Below are positions 50,430 to 59,853 of a stretch of 64,000 nt of DNA, one piece after another. The position numbers were made by a program, and so were the translations under genes. Every line of letters begins with the position of its first letter. Positions within the stretch are counted from its first letter, which is position 1. The DNA is from an uncultured Chloroflexus sp. (GTDB lineage: Bacteria > Chloroflexota > Chloroflexia > Chloroflexales > Chloroflexaceae): assembly GCF_937951745.1 (NCBI RefSeq), contig NZ_CALFBQ010000001.1, forward strand, positions 1-64,000, read 5' to 3'. The notes under the pieces are model-generated. The model worked only from the letters and a program-made list of their open reading frames with translations. It did no database searches and was not told where the DNA came from.

Positions 50430-51589
50430 TGCGTCTGGCAGTTGTTGGCCCAACCTATCCGTTTCGCGGCGGAATCGCGCATTATACGACACTGCTGGTG
50501 CGTTATTTGCGCGCCGCTGGTCATACCACGTTTTTCTATTCCTTCACCCGCCAGTACCCGGCTTTGCTCTTTCCCGGTCGTAGCGATCGTGATCCGAGCC
50601 GTGCGCCGTTGCGGGTGGATTGCGAATACCTGCTCGATCCGATAAATCCACTAACATGGTGGCGTTTGGTGCGACGGGTGCGGGCCGATCGGCCTGATCT
50701 GCTGCTCTTACAATGGTGGGTGCCGTATTGGACGCCGAGCCTGACGGTGATTTCGAGCTTGCTCAAGCGCCCGCCGGCGACCAAGATCGCGATGATTTGC
50801 CATAACGTGTTGCCACACGACGGCGGCGGCGTGATCGACCGGCGATTGGCGTGGGCAGTGTTGCGGCGCGCCGATGCCTTAATTGTGCATAGCGAACTTG
50901 ATCGGTATCGTGCGCGGGCATTGATGCCATACGCAAAGATTGTCAAAGCGTTTTTGCCGACGTATGAACCGATCTTGCATGAAGCCGCCGCAGCGGCAAG
51001 AGCGTTACGTACAGAATGGCAAGTGCCTGAGCATCGCCGGCTGTTGCTCTTTTTTGGCTTTGTGCGGCCATACAAGGGTCTAGAGTATCTGATACAGGCG
51101 ATGGCGCATGTGCGAGCGCAGATCGATGCGCATCTGTTGGTGGTGGGGGAAATTTGGGGGTCGTTAGCCTATTATCAACGGTATGCGGCTGAATTTGGGG
51201 TGGCTGATGCGATCACGTTTGTGAATCGTTATGTGCCGAACGAAGAACTGTTGCCCATCTTTACGGCAGCCGATGTGGTTGTGCTCCCTTACATTTCGGC
51301 TACGCAGAGCGCAGTAGTGCAATTGGCTTTTGGGTTTGGCAAGCCGGTGATTACGACGAATGTTGGTGGATTGCCCGAAGTGGTGCATGATGGGGTCAAC
51401 GGCCTGATTGTGCCGCCGCAAGACGCCACCTCGTTAGCGCGCGCCATTGTGCGCTACTTCCAAGAGGATCTCGCTCCAATCCTGACCGCGAATGTGCAAG
51501 CTGCCACCGTCGAGCGGGCCGAATCGTGGCCGCAGTTGGTAGCGATTATTACCGAACTAGCGCGCGAATTGCAAGGAGTGACCAAGTAG
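50429..51589 (+). CDS. GT4-type glycosyltransferase
   Basis: A 386-residue GT-B enzyme starting at GTG 50429, which shares a base with the preceding stop; GGAGA lies about nine bases upstream. The N-terminus VVGPTYPFRGGIAHYTTLLV is the acceptor domain and LLLFFGFVRPYKGLEYLIQA opens the nucleotide-sugar domain. The GT4 E-x7-E region is represented by ISATQSAVVQLAFGFGKPVI and TTNVGGLPEVVHDGVNG. A retaining transfer to a lipid or polysaccharide acceptor on the cytoplasmic face is expected. The next GT4 gene overlaps in the same one-base way. Confidence 0.9.
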   Translation: MRLAVVGPTYPFRGGIAHYTTLLVRYLRAAGHTTFFYSFTRQYPALLFPGRSDRDPSRAPLRVDCEYLLDPINPLTWWRLVRRVRADRPDLLLLQWWVPYWTPSLTVISSLLKRPPATKIAMICHNVLPHDGGGVIDRRLAWAVLRRADALIVHSELDRYRARALMPYAKIVKAFLPTYEPILHEAAAAARALRTEWQVPEHRRLLLFFGFVRPYKGLEYLIQAMAHVRAQIDAHLLVVGEIWGSLAYYQRYAAEFGVADAITFVNRYVPNEELLPIFTAADVVVLPYISATQSAVVQLAFGFGKPVITTNVGGLPEVVHDGVNGLIVPPQDATSLARAIVRYFQEDLAPILTANVQAATVERAESWPQLVAIITELARELQGVTK

Positions 51590-52782
51590 TGCGGGTTGTC
51601 TTTCTCTTGCCGATGGGGATTGACCGGCCATCGGGCCGGCGCTATCTGAACATCGCCCGTGGTCTTGTCAGGCGTGGCGTGCGGGTGCGGTTGCTGGCGC
51701 TCCATCCCGATCTCGCCACGTGCGCTCAGCGTCGCTTCGTTGTTGATGGGGTTGAAGTCTGGTATGTCGGCCAGATGCATGCCCGTAAGGTTGGCAACGT
51801 GCCGGTACGGTTTAGCCCGTGGCAATTGCTGCTGGTGGTTGTGCAGGCAACGCTCGGTATGATCTGGGGGGTATTGTGTTCGCCGGCTGATTGGTATCAT
51901 CTTGGAAAGCCGCAGCCGATCAATGGCATGGCCGCGTTGATTGGGGTGGGCCTGCTGCGCCGGCAGCCCTTTCTGGTCGATTGCGATGATGATGAAGTGA
52001 CCGCCAACCGGTTGACTGCGGGGTGGCAACGGGCGGTGTTTGCCTTCTGGCAATGGTTGCTGCCGCGCTTAGCGGTTGGTTTGACGGTGAATACCCGTTA
52101 CTTAGCCGAGCGGATGGCGTGCGCTGGGCAACCGTGCGTGATTGTGCCGAATGGGGTTGACAGCCGTCAATTTACGGCGCCGCCAGTGGCGATCCGCGCG
52201 GCGTTGGCGGCGGCGTTAGGAGTATCTGGCCGGCCAGTAATCGCCTATGCTGGCACGCTAGCGCTGCATAACCATCCGGTTGATTTGCTGTTCGCGGCGT
52301 TTGGGCAGGTCGCTGAGCAGCATCCGGGTGCTGTCCTGTTGCTGATCGGCGGCGGCGAAGATTTGCCATTGCTCCAAGCGTATACGAGCCGGCAACCGTG
52401 GCGTGATCGGGTCATCTTTACCGGTCATGTCCCGTATCCGATGGTGCGCGCGTTGTTGTCGCTTGCCGATGTGAGTGTTGATCCTGTGCGCAATGACTCG
52501 GTCGCGCTGGCCCGTTCACCGCTGAAGATTATCGAGAGTCTAGCAGTAGGCGTACCGGTCATTACCGGCGATGTGGGTGATCGAGCCGAGATGCTCAATT
52601 TTGGCGCAGCGGGGATGGTCGTATTACCGGGTAACGTCAAGGCGCTTGCGAACGCGATTGGGGAACTGCTGAACGACCCGGCACGCCGCGCTGTGATGGC
52701 GGCAGCGGCGATCGCACATGCTCGACGGTATGACTGGGATCGGCTGGCTGAGCGGTGGATGGCGATTTATGATGCAGTGTAG
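51589..52782 (+). CDS. GT4-type glycosyltransferase (second)
   Basis: A 397-residue GT-B enzyme starting at GTG 51589, overlapping the previous stop by one base. It has VVFLLPMGIDRPSGRRYLNI at the N-terminus, a central LTVNTRYLAERMACAGQPCV with IVPNGVDSRQF, PVIAYAGTLALHNHPVDLLF, and the donor-site motif RSPLKIIESLAVGVPVITGD. The acceptor is unknown. Together with the upstream GT4 and the polytopic protein it forms a three-gene glycan-assembly operon closed by a hairpin. Confidence 0.88.
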   Translation: MRVVFLLPMGIDRPSGRRYLNIARGLVRRGVRVRLLALHPDLATCAQRRFVVDGVEVWYVGQMHARKVGNVPVRFSPWQLLLVVVQATLGMIWGVLCSPADWYHLGKPQPINGMAALIGVGLLRRQPFLVDCDDDEVTANRLTAGWQRAVFAFWQWLLPRLAVGLTVNTRYLAERMACAGQPCVIVPNGVDSRQFTAPPVAIRAALAAALGVSGRPVIAYAGTLALHNHPVDLLFAAFGQVAEQHPGAVLLLIGGGEDLPLLQAYTSRQPWRDRVIFTGHVPYPMVRALLSLADVSVDPVRNDSVALARSPLKIIESLAVGVPVITGDVGDRAEMLNFGAAGMVVLPGNVKALANAIGELLNDPARRAVMAAAAIAHARRYDWDRLAERWMAIYDAV

Positions 52783-52836
52783 ATCGTAGCACAACCCTGT
52801 GGGGGCCGGTTTGGTAAACGTTGTGTACAGCATAGC

Positions 52837-52859
52837 GTGCGGCAGTCAAACTGCCGCAC
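52837..52859. terminator. Hairpin between converging genes
   Basis: Perfect nine-base arms GTGCGGCAG and CTGCCGCAC around TCAAA. It lies 54 bases after the glycosyltransferase stop and before the end of the converging Kelch gene, so it could serve both directions. Confidence 0.6.
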
Positions 52860-52874
52860 TCCATATAACACGAA

Positions 52875-52901
52875 GTAGGGCCGCTTGCTAGCTGCCCCTA
52901 C
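52875..52901. repeat. Palindromic GTAGGG...CCCTAC element
   Basis: Arms GTAGGG (52875-52880) and CCCTAC (52896-52901). The right arm contains the stop codon of the minus-strand Kelch gene, as in the related elements at 22.5 and 60.2 kb. Confidence 0.5.
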
Positions 52902-54373
52902 TGGCCGGGAATAAAAATGACGTACAACGCGCGATATTCGCTCAATATCCCTTGGGCTTGAAGATTACCGACAAAATAGATGCTGGCATCGAGCAACACG
53001 GCATCAGGAAAGACTTGAGCCTCAGGAGGCAGCGGTGTGCGACTCCACGCATCGGCGGCAATATCGTAGGTCAGCCCTTCGCGTCGCTCACCATCAAATA
53101 CGAGTAGGGTGCTTGATAGCGCAATAGTAGCGGGACGGGCGATCGGTTGTGGTAATGGCGTGATTGCAATCCAGCGCCGGCTGGGATCGGTGCTTGGTTC
53201 AAGCCGCGCACTCTCACGCAGTGGGCCGTTGATGCCTTCGCCACCGATAACATACAGGCGACCGCCGGCAATGGCAGAGCCGGCATTGCGACGTGGTTGG
53301 GGCAAGGCTGGTCCCGTCTCCCACCGATCAAGGACGGGGTCATAGATAAACACTTCATTACGGATCGATGCGCCATCCCAACCGCCAATCAGGTATAACT
53401 GGCCTTCCCATGCTGCTAGCGTATAGCGGCTGCGTGGTGCCGGCAAGGCTGCGCCGGTATACCAGCGTTGTTCGCGCGGGTCATAGATTTCGAGCCGGTC
53501 GATCACGGCACCGGTGCTATCTTCGCCACCGGGGACGAAGATCAAGCCTCGCAACGTGATAGCGCGCGCATGGCTCACAGCGGTTGGTTTATCGGTCAAC
53601 GTCACCCAGCGGTTTGTCTCGGGATCGTAACGATCGACAGTAGCGACAATGCTGCCGTCGCGTTGCCCACCAATCACATACAGCCGGCGTTCAAGGTCAT
53701 AGCCGGTGAGGGCGAAATCATCACGCGGATCGCTGAGCGGTTGGCGGGTAAACCAGCGTTGTTCAGGGTTGAGAAGCGACGCGGCGGTGGGATTGACGGT
53801 TGGCGATGTGTTGCTCGTGGGGCGCGCATTCGCTACGAAGAGCGTAATGATTATCACCAACACAGCAGCTAGGCCGATCAGCCAAGGTCCGAAACGGGTA
53901 ATAGGGCGGAACGAAGCAGTTTGTGCCGTTACCGTTTCTGGGGCGTCTTGCCCGGCGATCGGAGGGTTGGGTGCTGGCATCTCAGGTGGCAAGGGTGTAG
54001 GCGGTGTCGATTCTGTGAGTACCGGCGGCGCAATGTCCGATGACGCTACGGTTGGCTTGCTCGTAGGAACTGGTACCTGATCGTGATTCGCTGGTTGGAG
54101 TGTGACAACTGGCGTCGGTTCGAGCGACGATGCCGCTTCATCAGTAGATGCCAGTCCTGCTTCCCCAACTGTCACGACTCCGACGCGGATCGCATATACT
54201 GTGGCCTCGGTACGCGACTCGACGCCAATCTTGGCGAAGATATTGCGTAGATGAACCTTGACCGTGTTGACGCTAATATTCAATGCGATAGCGATCTGCT
54301 GGTTGGTAGCACCGGTCGCGACCAGTCGCAGAATTTCGCGTTCGCGTTCGCTGAGTGGGCTTTCGTTTGTCAT
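52898..54373 (-). CDS. Membrane-spanning LuxR-HTH/Kelch protein
   Basis: A 491-residue protein with unusual order. Residues ~5-65 are a LuxR/NarL HTH (LSEREREILRLVATGATNQQ, LNISVNTVKVHLRNIFAKIG). A Pro/Thr-rich linker of about 95 residues follows, then one membrane helix (WLIGLAAVLVIIITLFVANA, about 165-185). The outer part is a Kelch beta-propeller with at least four to five repeats (LYVIGGQRDGSIVATVDRYD, LYLIGGWDGASIRNEVFIYD, LYVIGGEGINGPLRESARLE). The layout is that of a one-component membrane regulator such as CadC or ToxR, but with a LuxR HTH and a Kelch sensor. No receiver is present. It could link surface binding to transcription. Confidence 0.85.
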   Translation of the reverse strand: MTNESPLSEREREILRLVATGATNQQIAIALNISVNTVKVHLRNIFAKIGVESRTEATVYAIRVGVVTVGEAGLASTDEAASSLEPTPVVTLQPANHDQVPVPTSKPTVASSDIAPPVLTESTPPTPLPPEMPAPNPPIAGQDAPETVTAQTASFRPITRFGPWLIGLAAVLVIIITLFVANARPTSNTSPTVNPTAASLLNPEQRWFTRQPLSDPRDDFALTGYDLERRLYVIGGQRDGSIVATVDRYDPETNRWVTLTDKPTAVSHARAITLRGLIFVPGGEDSTGAVIDRLEIYDPREQRWYTGAALPAPRSRYTLAAWEGQLYLIGGWDGASIRNEVFIYDPVLDRWETGPALPQPRRNAGSAIAGGRLYVIGGEGINGPLRESARLEPSTDPSRRWIAITPLPQPIARPATIALSSTLLVFDGERREGLTYDIAADAWSRTPLPPEAQVFPDAVLLDASIYFVGNLQAQGILSEYRALYVIFIPGQ

Positions 54374-54408
54374 AATGGCATGAGTGATAAGTTTGCTGCT
54401 TTGCGTTG

Positions 54409-54417
54409 ATCATAACA
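54409..54417 (-). promoter_or_regulatory. Extended -10 promoter of the HTH/Kelch gene
   Basis: On the minus strand TGT-TATGAT reads from 54417 to 54409, 36 bases upstream of the ATG at 54373. The -35 region is weak, as usual for extended -10 promoters. Confidence 0.45.
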
Positions 54418-54507
54418 CATGCATCAGCGCCACCGTGCGAGCGGGAAGGTAAGACGTTGATTGCGCATCGGCGGTTTGGACGCTATGACGGCCTGCAAGC
54501 CTTCTCG

Positions 54508-54513
54508 TATAAT
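54508..54513 (+). promoter_or_regulatory. Candidate -10 box (TATAAT) of the 54550 gene
   Basis: A perfect TATAAT 36 bases before ATG 54550. No convincing -35 box at 16-18 bases. Its place supports the ATG at 54550 rather than upstream in-frame starts. Confidence 0.4.
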
Positions 54514-54549
54514 GAGGCAATATCATTTTTGCGTTTCAGACATGCCACT

Positions 54550-56835
54550 ATGATTGTACGCCGGTTGCGCCTTACAGTCCTGCTCAGCCTGATATCGGTC
54601 TGCTTATTGGTCGTCCAGATCGCGTCATTTCGCGTAGCGATGGCGCAACCGCCAGTTTCGCTCGAACTAGGCGCCCCCTTTGCTGGGCAATATGTGGTAG
54701 GCCAGTGGCTCCCGTTGCAGGTGACACTGCGCAATCAAGGGCTGGCGGCAGCGACAGTGACGGTGACGGCGACGCCAGCCGACAGTGCGATCCAATATGT
54801 GCGGACGTTGCGGTTAGCTGGGCAAACGCAACAATCGCTGTGGCTGTACGTCTTTCTGGCCCAGCCGGTGCGTGCCGTGTTTGTTACACTCGCCATCGAT
54901 GGCGTCATTGTGGATCGGCAAGAGGTGGCACTGCTGCTGCGACCGGTAGAACGGATGCGAGCAGTCTTAGGTCTGTCACCGGTAACAAGCGACCTGTTCG
55001 CTGCCGGTAGTTTACAGGTGACCAATCTGCCTGACCATTACCTCGGCCTGAGCAATCTGAGCGTGTTAGCTATGTTTGATCTGGATGCGCCATTGCTGGC
55101 TGCGCAACAAACCGCACTGTTAGCGTGGGTCTACAATGGCGGCCATCTGATTATCGGCGGCGGGCCAGCCGCAATTGCCCTGCAAGCAGCGTTGCCGCCA
55201 GCGTTGCACGCCGCGACGATCACTGGCGTCGCAGTTATCGATCGCGCACCATTAGTTGCTCTTGGCAAATCATTGTTGAATACGCCGTTGCTGGGCGTGC
55301 ATCTGGCGCCGGTAACCGGAGCACAGTACCGAGGCGATCCAGAGGCGCCTGCGTGGGTGGAATATGCAGTTGGTCGCGGACGGGTGACTCAACTCGCGTT
55401 TGCGCCGGAAGCGCTGGCCGATTGGGCCGGTCGTGAGCAATTCTGGACGGCGCTGGCGCAGCCGGTGTTGTTGGTGTCAACGCCAGTCGGCGCTAGTGCG
55501 CAAATCACGCCTTGGCAGCTACAAACGCTTACGCCGATGCTCGGTGCGCTGCCGCAGATCGCTATCCCGGCTTTTGCCGAAGGGTTGACGGCGCTCACGT
55601 GGTATGCGGTCGTGATAGTGTTGCTGGCGCTAGGGTTTTGGCGCTGGCGGCGCATGGTGCCGGTGGTGAGCTTGCTGGTTGTTGCGCTCATCAGCACCAT
55701 TGTAGGGTTGTGGTGGGCCAACGCGAACATGGCCCCAGCGTATAGCGCTTTGCAGATGACCTTAATCGAGGTGATCGATGGTGAACGAGCGCAAGCCCAG
55801 ACGATCAGCGTGATGCTGTCGGCGATGCCGCGGACGGAAACAATGTTGTTTACGAGTCCGGTGATTGCTCGCCCATTCATAATTGCTGGCAGCGATGGTT
55901 CGCCGGCGGACGGGAGTGAGAGCTTTGCGCAGATGACGACACAGCTAGAGCGGCAGTTAGCGCCTTGGCGAACGCAGGCTTTATGGACAACGGCAATCAT
56001 TCCAGCCCCGGCAGTGCGGGCGACGTTGGTGGTTGATCAAGGGCGGTTGCGGGTTGATGTGCAGAATGATAGCCAGTATACTCTGCGCGATGTCTTCGTC
56101 GCGTATGGAGATCAGTTGTTGTTCTTTGGCACGCTGCGTCCCGGCGCGCGCTCGGTCGCGCGTTGGCCGGCGTTGTTGGCCCCCGCTGTTGCTGGTTTGT
56201 CACTCGGTCAATTGGTGATCAAGGATTTGCAGGATAATGGCTTGCTGCTTGATGGCAACATGGAAAAGGAGACGCAAATCCGGGCCGCCTTGGTCGATGC
56301 GGCGGTAGCAGCGTTGCCTACGCGCTTTGATCCGGGGCCGTTTATGCTGGCATGGCTGGATCGTGATCCAACTGTGCTGGTACAACCCCCTATAGGGGCG
56401 GTTGAAACCCTCTTTATGATGCGACCGCCGATTCGGGGGCAAGGTGAACTTTCTCTACCCGTGGGATGGTTGCGCCTTGATCCTGCCGGCTCTGAAGCGA
56501 CCCCATGCCTCAATGGCCAAGGCGTGCAGTTGAGCGGCGAGACAGCCGAGATCCACCTACGCTTGCCGCCTGATCTGTCATTGCTACGGGCTAGCGCCAT
56601 ACAGGTACGACTCAGTCCCACCGACGCAACGAGCAATGTGAACCTCGCTCTGCGCGCTTACAATTGGGTAACCGGCGCGTGGGACACTCTCGTCTTCAAT
56701 CCCCTTTCAACAACGACCATTACTGATGCTGAACCGTATCTTCGTTCCGGTGAGGTGCGGCTCCGGCTCAGCGGCGGGCTTGATCGGCTTGGTTGCGTCG
56801 TTGCGACGGGTGGTGTGCAGGGAGTGTTGCCATGA
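54550..56835 (+). CDS. Uncharacterised exported membrane protein
   Basis: A 761-residue protein. A signal-like segment (LTVLLSLISVCLLVVQIASF) is followed by a beta-rich domain (PPVSLELGAPFAGQYVVGQW, VTLRNQGLAAATVTVTATP) and a Rossmann-like segment (LLAWVYNGGHLIIGGGPAAI). Two membrane helices stand in the middle (WYAVVIVLLALGFWRWRRMV and VVSLLVVALISTIVGLWWAN), with a further beta-rich domain after them. This layout resembles Gram-positive-style surface proteins coupled to ABC-2 permeases, but no name can be given. Its stop overlaps the next gene (ATGA), so the two probably form a complex. Confidence 0.65.
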   Translation: MIVRRLRLTVLLSLISVCLLVVQIASFRVAMAQPPVSLELGAPFAGQYVVGQWLPLQVTLRNQGLAAATVTVTATPADSAIQYVRTLRLAGQTQQSLWLYVFLAQPVRAVFVTLAIDGVIVDRQEVALLLRPVERMRAVLGLSPVTSDLFAAGSLQVTNLPDHYLGLSNLSVLAMFDLDAPLLAAQQTALLAWVYNGGHLIIGGGPAAIALQAALPPALHAATITGVAVIDRAPLVALGKSLLNTPLLGVHLAPVTGAQYRGDPEAPAWVEYAVGRGRVTQLAFAPEALADWAGREQFWTALAQPVLLVSTPVGASAQITPWQLQTLTPMLGALPQIAIPAFAEGLTALTWYAVVIVLLALGFWRWRRMVPVVSLLVVALISTIVGLWWANANMAPAYSALQMTLIEVIDGERAQAQTISVMLSAMPRTETMLFTSPVIARPFIIAGSDGSPADGSESFAQMTTQLERQLAPWRTQALWTTAIIPAPAVRATLVVDQGRLRVDVQNDSQYTLRDVFVAYGDQLLFFGTLRPGARSVARWPALLAPAVAGLSLGQLVIKDLQDNGLLLDGNMEKETQIRAALVDAAVAALPTRFDPGPFMLAWLDRDPTVLVQPPIGAVETLFMMRPPIRGQGELSLPVGWLRLDPAGSEATPCLNGQGVQLSGETAEIHLRLPPDLSLLRASAIQVRLSPTDATSNVNLALRAYNWVTGAWDTLVFNPLSTTTITDAEPYLRSGEVRLRLSGGLDRLGCVVATGGVQGVLP

Positions 56836-57731
56836 GAGCGGCGTTACGCGAAGAGTGGCAGCGGCTCATTCGGCGGCGCCGCATTATGCTGCTCTTCATC
56901 AGCACCGTACTGGTGATGTTGCTAACCGCGCAGGGAACGGGGCAACTGGCAGGAATGGCAACTCTGGCTGACTTGCCGCTCTTGAATGCGCAGATTGACC
57001 GGCTCTTTGCCACGAGTCTCTGTTTGGCGTTGCAGGGATGGGTGATGCTGCTTTCACCTCTATTGGCAGTGAGTGCTTATACGGTTGGGTTGCAGACAAA
57101 GCTGAACCCGATAGTCTTGTTGGCGCGCTTACTGGTGGTGTGGGCTGTGATGATCCTTGCGATCGGTCTCACTTTGCCTTTCTTTAGTTTGCTGCCGCTC
57201 TTTGGCAGTCTGAGCTTGCCGGAGATCGGGTGGGCGTTTGCCGTGATTGTCGTGACGGCGTTGCTCAGTGGAGCGTATGGTGTGTGTTGGGTGACGGTGA
57301 TGCGCAATCCGCCGGCTGCGTTGTTCTTTGCATATAGCGTGTTGGCGCTGTGGTTGGTTGTCGGGGTGTTGATCGCAGGTAGGGATACGCAACCCACGCT
57401 GCCGGTTGTCGTTGCCGTTGCGTTCAATCCGTTCGCGGCGTTGCTGGCGCCGTTGGCGCCGGCTTTCCCCCCTGATGGGCCGATTGCCGCCGATTTACAG
57501 AATTTGCTCCGGTTTACTCACGGGGTGGTTGATCGGGCAACGCCGCTCTACCGGCTCTATATAGCCGGGAGCGGGTTGCTCATCTTGGTGTTACTTGGGA
57601 TCGCGAGCTTTGCCGTTCACCCACAGCCGCGTCGTTGGCAGCGGTTTGATACGCTCTTCAGCATCGTGTGCGTGGTCTATCTGACAGCATTCTTCGCTTG
57701 GCGCGATTGGTGGAGCGTGGCGTTGCCGTAG
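56832..57731 (+). CDS. ABC-2-like multi-pass membrane protein
   Basis: A 299-residue protein whose cytoplasmic start (LREEWQRLIRRRRIMLLFI) is typical of ABC-2 permeases. About six membrane helices follow, with wide loops (IDRLFATSLCLALQGWVMLL, LLARLLVVWAVMILAIGLTL). No ABC ATPase gene lies next to it, so it either uses a distant ATPase or works only with the preceding exported protein, which it overlaps by four bases. The call is by layout, not by a specific motif. Confidence 0.6.
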   Translation: MRAALREEWQRLIRRRRIMLLFISTVLVMLLTAQGTGQLAGMATLADLPLLNAQIDRLFATSLCLALQGWVMLLSPLLAVSAYTVGLQTKLNPIVLLARLLVVWAVMILAIGLTLPFFSLLPLFGSLSLPEIGWAFAVIVVTALLSGAYGVCWVTVMRNPPAALFFAYSVLALWLVVGVLIAGRDTQPTLPVVVAVAFNPFAALLAPLAPAFPPDGPIAADLQNLLRFTHGVVDRATPLYRLYIAGSGLLILVLLGIASFAVHPQPRRWQRFDTLFSIVCVVYLTAFFAWRDWWSVALP

Positions 57732-57777
57732 GAACGTAATAGGAAACTTCAGCAGACAAAGCGCGCGCTCCGCCCTA

Positions 57778-59853
57778 TCACCTCCGATCAGATGCAACCC
57801 GATAGATCACCACTCCCCCTTCGGCAAACGCTACCTCGTAGCCGGGCCGGTGCGTAAAGAGTTCAGGCCGCAGCGGCCCGTTCGGTGAGGTGTAGATGTA
57901 GTCGATCTGCTCGGCGGCAATCAAGCGATCGAGATCGATCTCTTTCCCGTTCCCGACGTCGATGATCTGCTGGCTGCGTTGGCGTGTGGCCTGTACCGAC
58001 GTCACATCACCATACACAAACAGCGCCGGCGGCGTGCTGGTCCACCTCCCGGTGAGTGGCATGATCCACCAGCCGCCGTCGTTGCCGCGGGCGACTCCCG
58101 GCAGCCACGGCGCGGCGTTGATCAAGAAGCGAGCCGTAGGCGGAGTGTGATCGGCCACCCACGCGATCGCCCTCCGGTCAGCAGCCGTCGCCAAAACTGT
58201 CACCGGGTTGACAATCGCACGTTGCTGGTATGCCCCCCAGAGCGTGAAGCCGAGCAATGCCGCCACGCCAGTGATCTGCCAAAAACGGCGCTGGGCCGGC
58301 CAGATCAATACAACCCCGCCGCCTATGAGGCTGCTGAGGGGGAGAAAGAGACTGATCACGGCGATGTCCACCGGTAATAGCCAGAGGAAAGGCAAGCGCA
58401 CCGTTGCCGGGTTTATCGCTAGCAAGAGCAAGCCAACGCCGCTCCACAGCCACTTGCGCTGCGTGAGGCTGTAGAGGAGGACGGCAAGACCTGCCGGCGG
58501 CGCCAGATAGCTGATCAGCCACGGATTGGTCAGCACTGCCAACCCACCCACCCAGAGCATCAGCACCGCTGCGGCGGCTTGCCGGCGGGCCACGCCGAGG
58601 GCACCGCCGATCAAAGCTAGCGCCACTAACCATTCGTTTGGGCCGATCCACATCAGGTCGTAGCTGAGCTGGGCATACGAACCGCCGGTGGTGAGGCTTT
58701 GAGTGCCAGTCACTGCCGGCACGAGCACCCGGCGTAGCAGCAGCCACCACCATGGCGCAGCTAAGGCGACTGCAACTATTCCGGCCAAAAATGCTTGCGC
58801 TGCGCGTGTGACGATGGTGCGCCGCGATTGGCGCAAGCTCCATACGACGCTCTGGGCCGCGAGCAATGCGCTGCCAAAGACAAAGATGCGCATGTGAACG
58901 AGGCTAAGACCGGCGGCGATCAGTGCCGCCAGCGCCAGCCAGCCGGCGCGTTCGCGGCGGTGTGTCCTAGCAAGCCACTGATGCCACGCAATGGCCAACG
59001 CCACAAGCAGCAACAGGCCGGTCAGTTGAGTGTACCGGCCCCACGACACGTAATAAGCCGGCATCCACGAGATGCAGCCAACAACGGCGGCAGCCACGAC
59101 CGCTGCGCTAGGCCGTCGCCACCAGAGCAGCGCCAGCGCTGCGGCGGCCACGTTCTGCCACCAGTTGAGCAATTGCCCGCTCCAGAGCATCACGTCAGGC
59201 AATGCACCGCTGCTCAGGCACCAAGCCGCCGCGATCACCACGTGGTAGCCCCAGTGGTAAGGCATTTCGATTACCGGCAGATAGGGGGTAAGCGTCCACG
59301 GTGCGCGCCCGGTTTCAGCCGCGACCCGTACCATCAGCGCGTGATGCACCGAATCGACCCATGCCGGCAGGGCGAGATCGGCGATCTGTTCGGCGCGTAG
59401 CCACGCGCCGATTGCCAGCACAACCGCCAGCAGCCACGTCGCGGCGGATGGCCGTCCCTGCACGCCGGCAAGGTCGCACCACGCTGCCCCAATTGCCGCC
59501 AGTGTCAACAGGATGGCGCTAGTAGTGAGGGCGAAGACCGGCAATGACCCGCCCACCGCCGTGACCCACAGGTACACAATCGGCACGATGCTCAGGCTGA
59601 TACCCGTCCAAAGCGCGACCCGCAACAGCCACGGCGGGCGCGGGCCGGGCAAGCTGCGTTCGAGCAGGTACCCCGGCGCGATCAGCCACAAGCCGGTCGC
59701 TAACAGCACCCGTCCGGCAGGGAGCAAAGCCACTATCACTGCCAGCAGCAATCCACTCAGCAACCAGCGCCGGCCACCGCTGAGCGTGGCGAGCGATTGC
59801 TGATCGGCGGGATCAGATAGCGTTGGCGCTGAGCGAACGTCGTCTTCGTTCAC
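57778..59853 (-). CDS. Large polytopic membrane protein, GT-C-like (relative of the 48393 gene)
   Basis: A 691-residue protein starting at GTG 59853, which overlaps the preceding gene by four bases. About fifteen hydrophobic segments are followed by a soluble tail. The extracytoplasmic loop ALPAWVDSVHHALMVRVAAE carries an acidic residue and HH, and later come EMPYHWGYHVVIAAAW and MPAYYVSWGRYTQLTG, matching the protein at 48393. The tail contains DGGWWIMPLTGRW, again shared. Both are probably glycosyl- or polyprenyl-phosphate-sugar transferases of the GT-C class. A longer open frame reaching 60243 has no protein-like sequence before the GTG. Confidence 0.7.
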   Translation of the reverse strand: MNEDDVRSAPTLSDPADQQSLATLSGGRRWLLSGLLLAVIVALLPAGRVLLATGLWLIAPGYLLERSLPGPRPPWLLRVALWTGISLSIVPIVYLWVTAVGGSLPVFALTTSAILLTLAAIGAAWCDLAGVQGRPSAATWLLAVVLAIGAWLRAEQIADLALPAWVDSVHHALMVRVAAETGRAPWTLTPYLPVIEMPYHWGYHVVIAAAWCLSSGALPDVMLWSGQLLNWWQNVAAAALALLWWRRPSAAVVAAAVVGCISWMPAYYVSWGRYTQLTGLLLLVALAIAWHQWLARTHRRERAGWLALAALIAAGLSLVHMRIFVFGSALLAAQSVVWSLRQSRRTIVTRAAQAFLAGIVAVALAAPWWWLLLRRVLVPAVTGTQSLTTGGSYAQLSYDLMWIGPNEWLVALALIGGALGVARRQAAAAVLMLWVGGLAVLTNPWLISYLAPPAGLAVLLYSLTQRKWLWSGVGLLLLAINPATVRLPFLWLLPVDIAVISLFLPLSSLIGGGVVLIWPAQRRFWQITGVAALLGFTLWGAYQQRAIVNPVTVLATAADRRAIAWVADHTPPTARFLINAAPWLPGVARGNDGGWWIMPLTGRWTSTPPALFVYGDVTSVQATRQRSQQIIDVGNGKEIDLDRLIAAEQIDYIYTSPNGPLRPELFTHRPGYEVAFAEGGVVIYRVASDRR

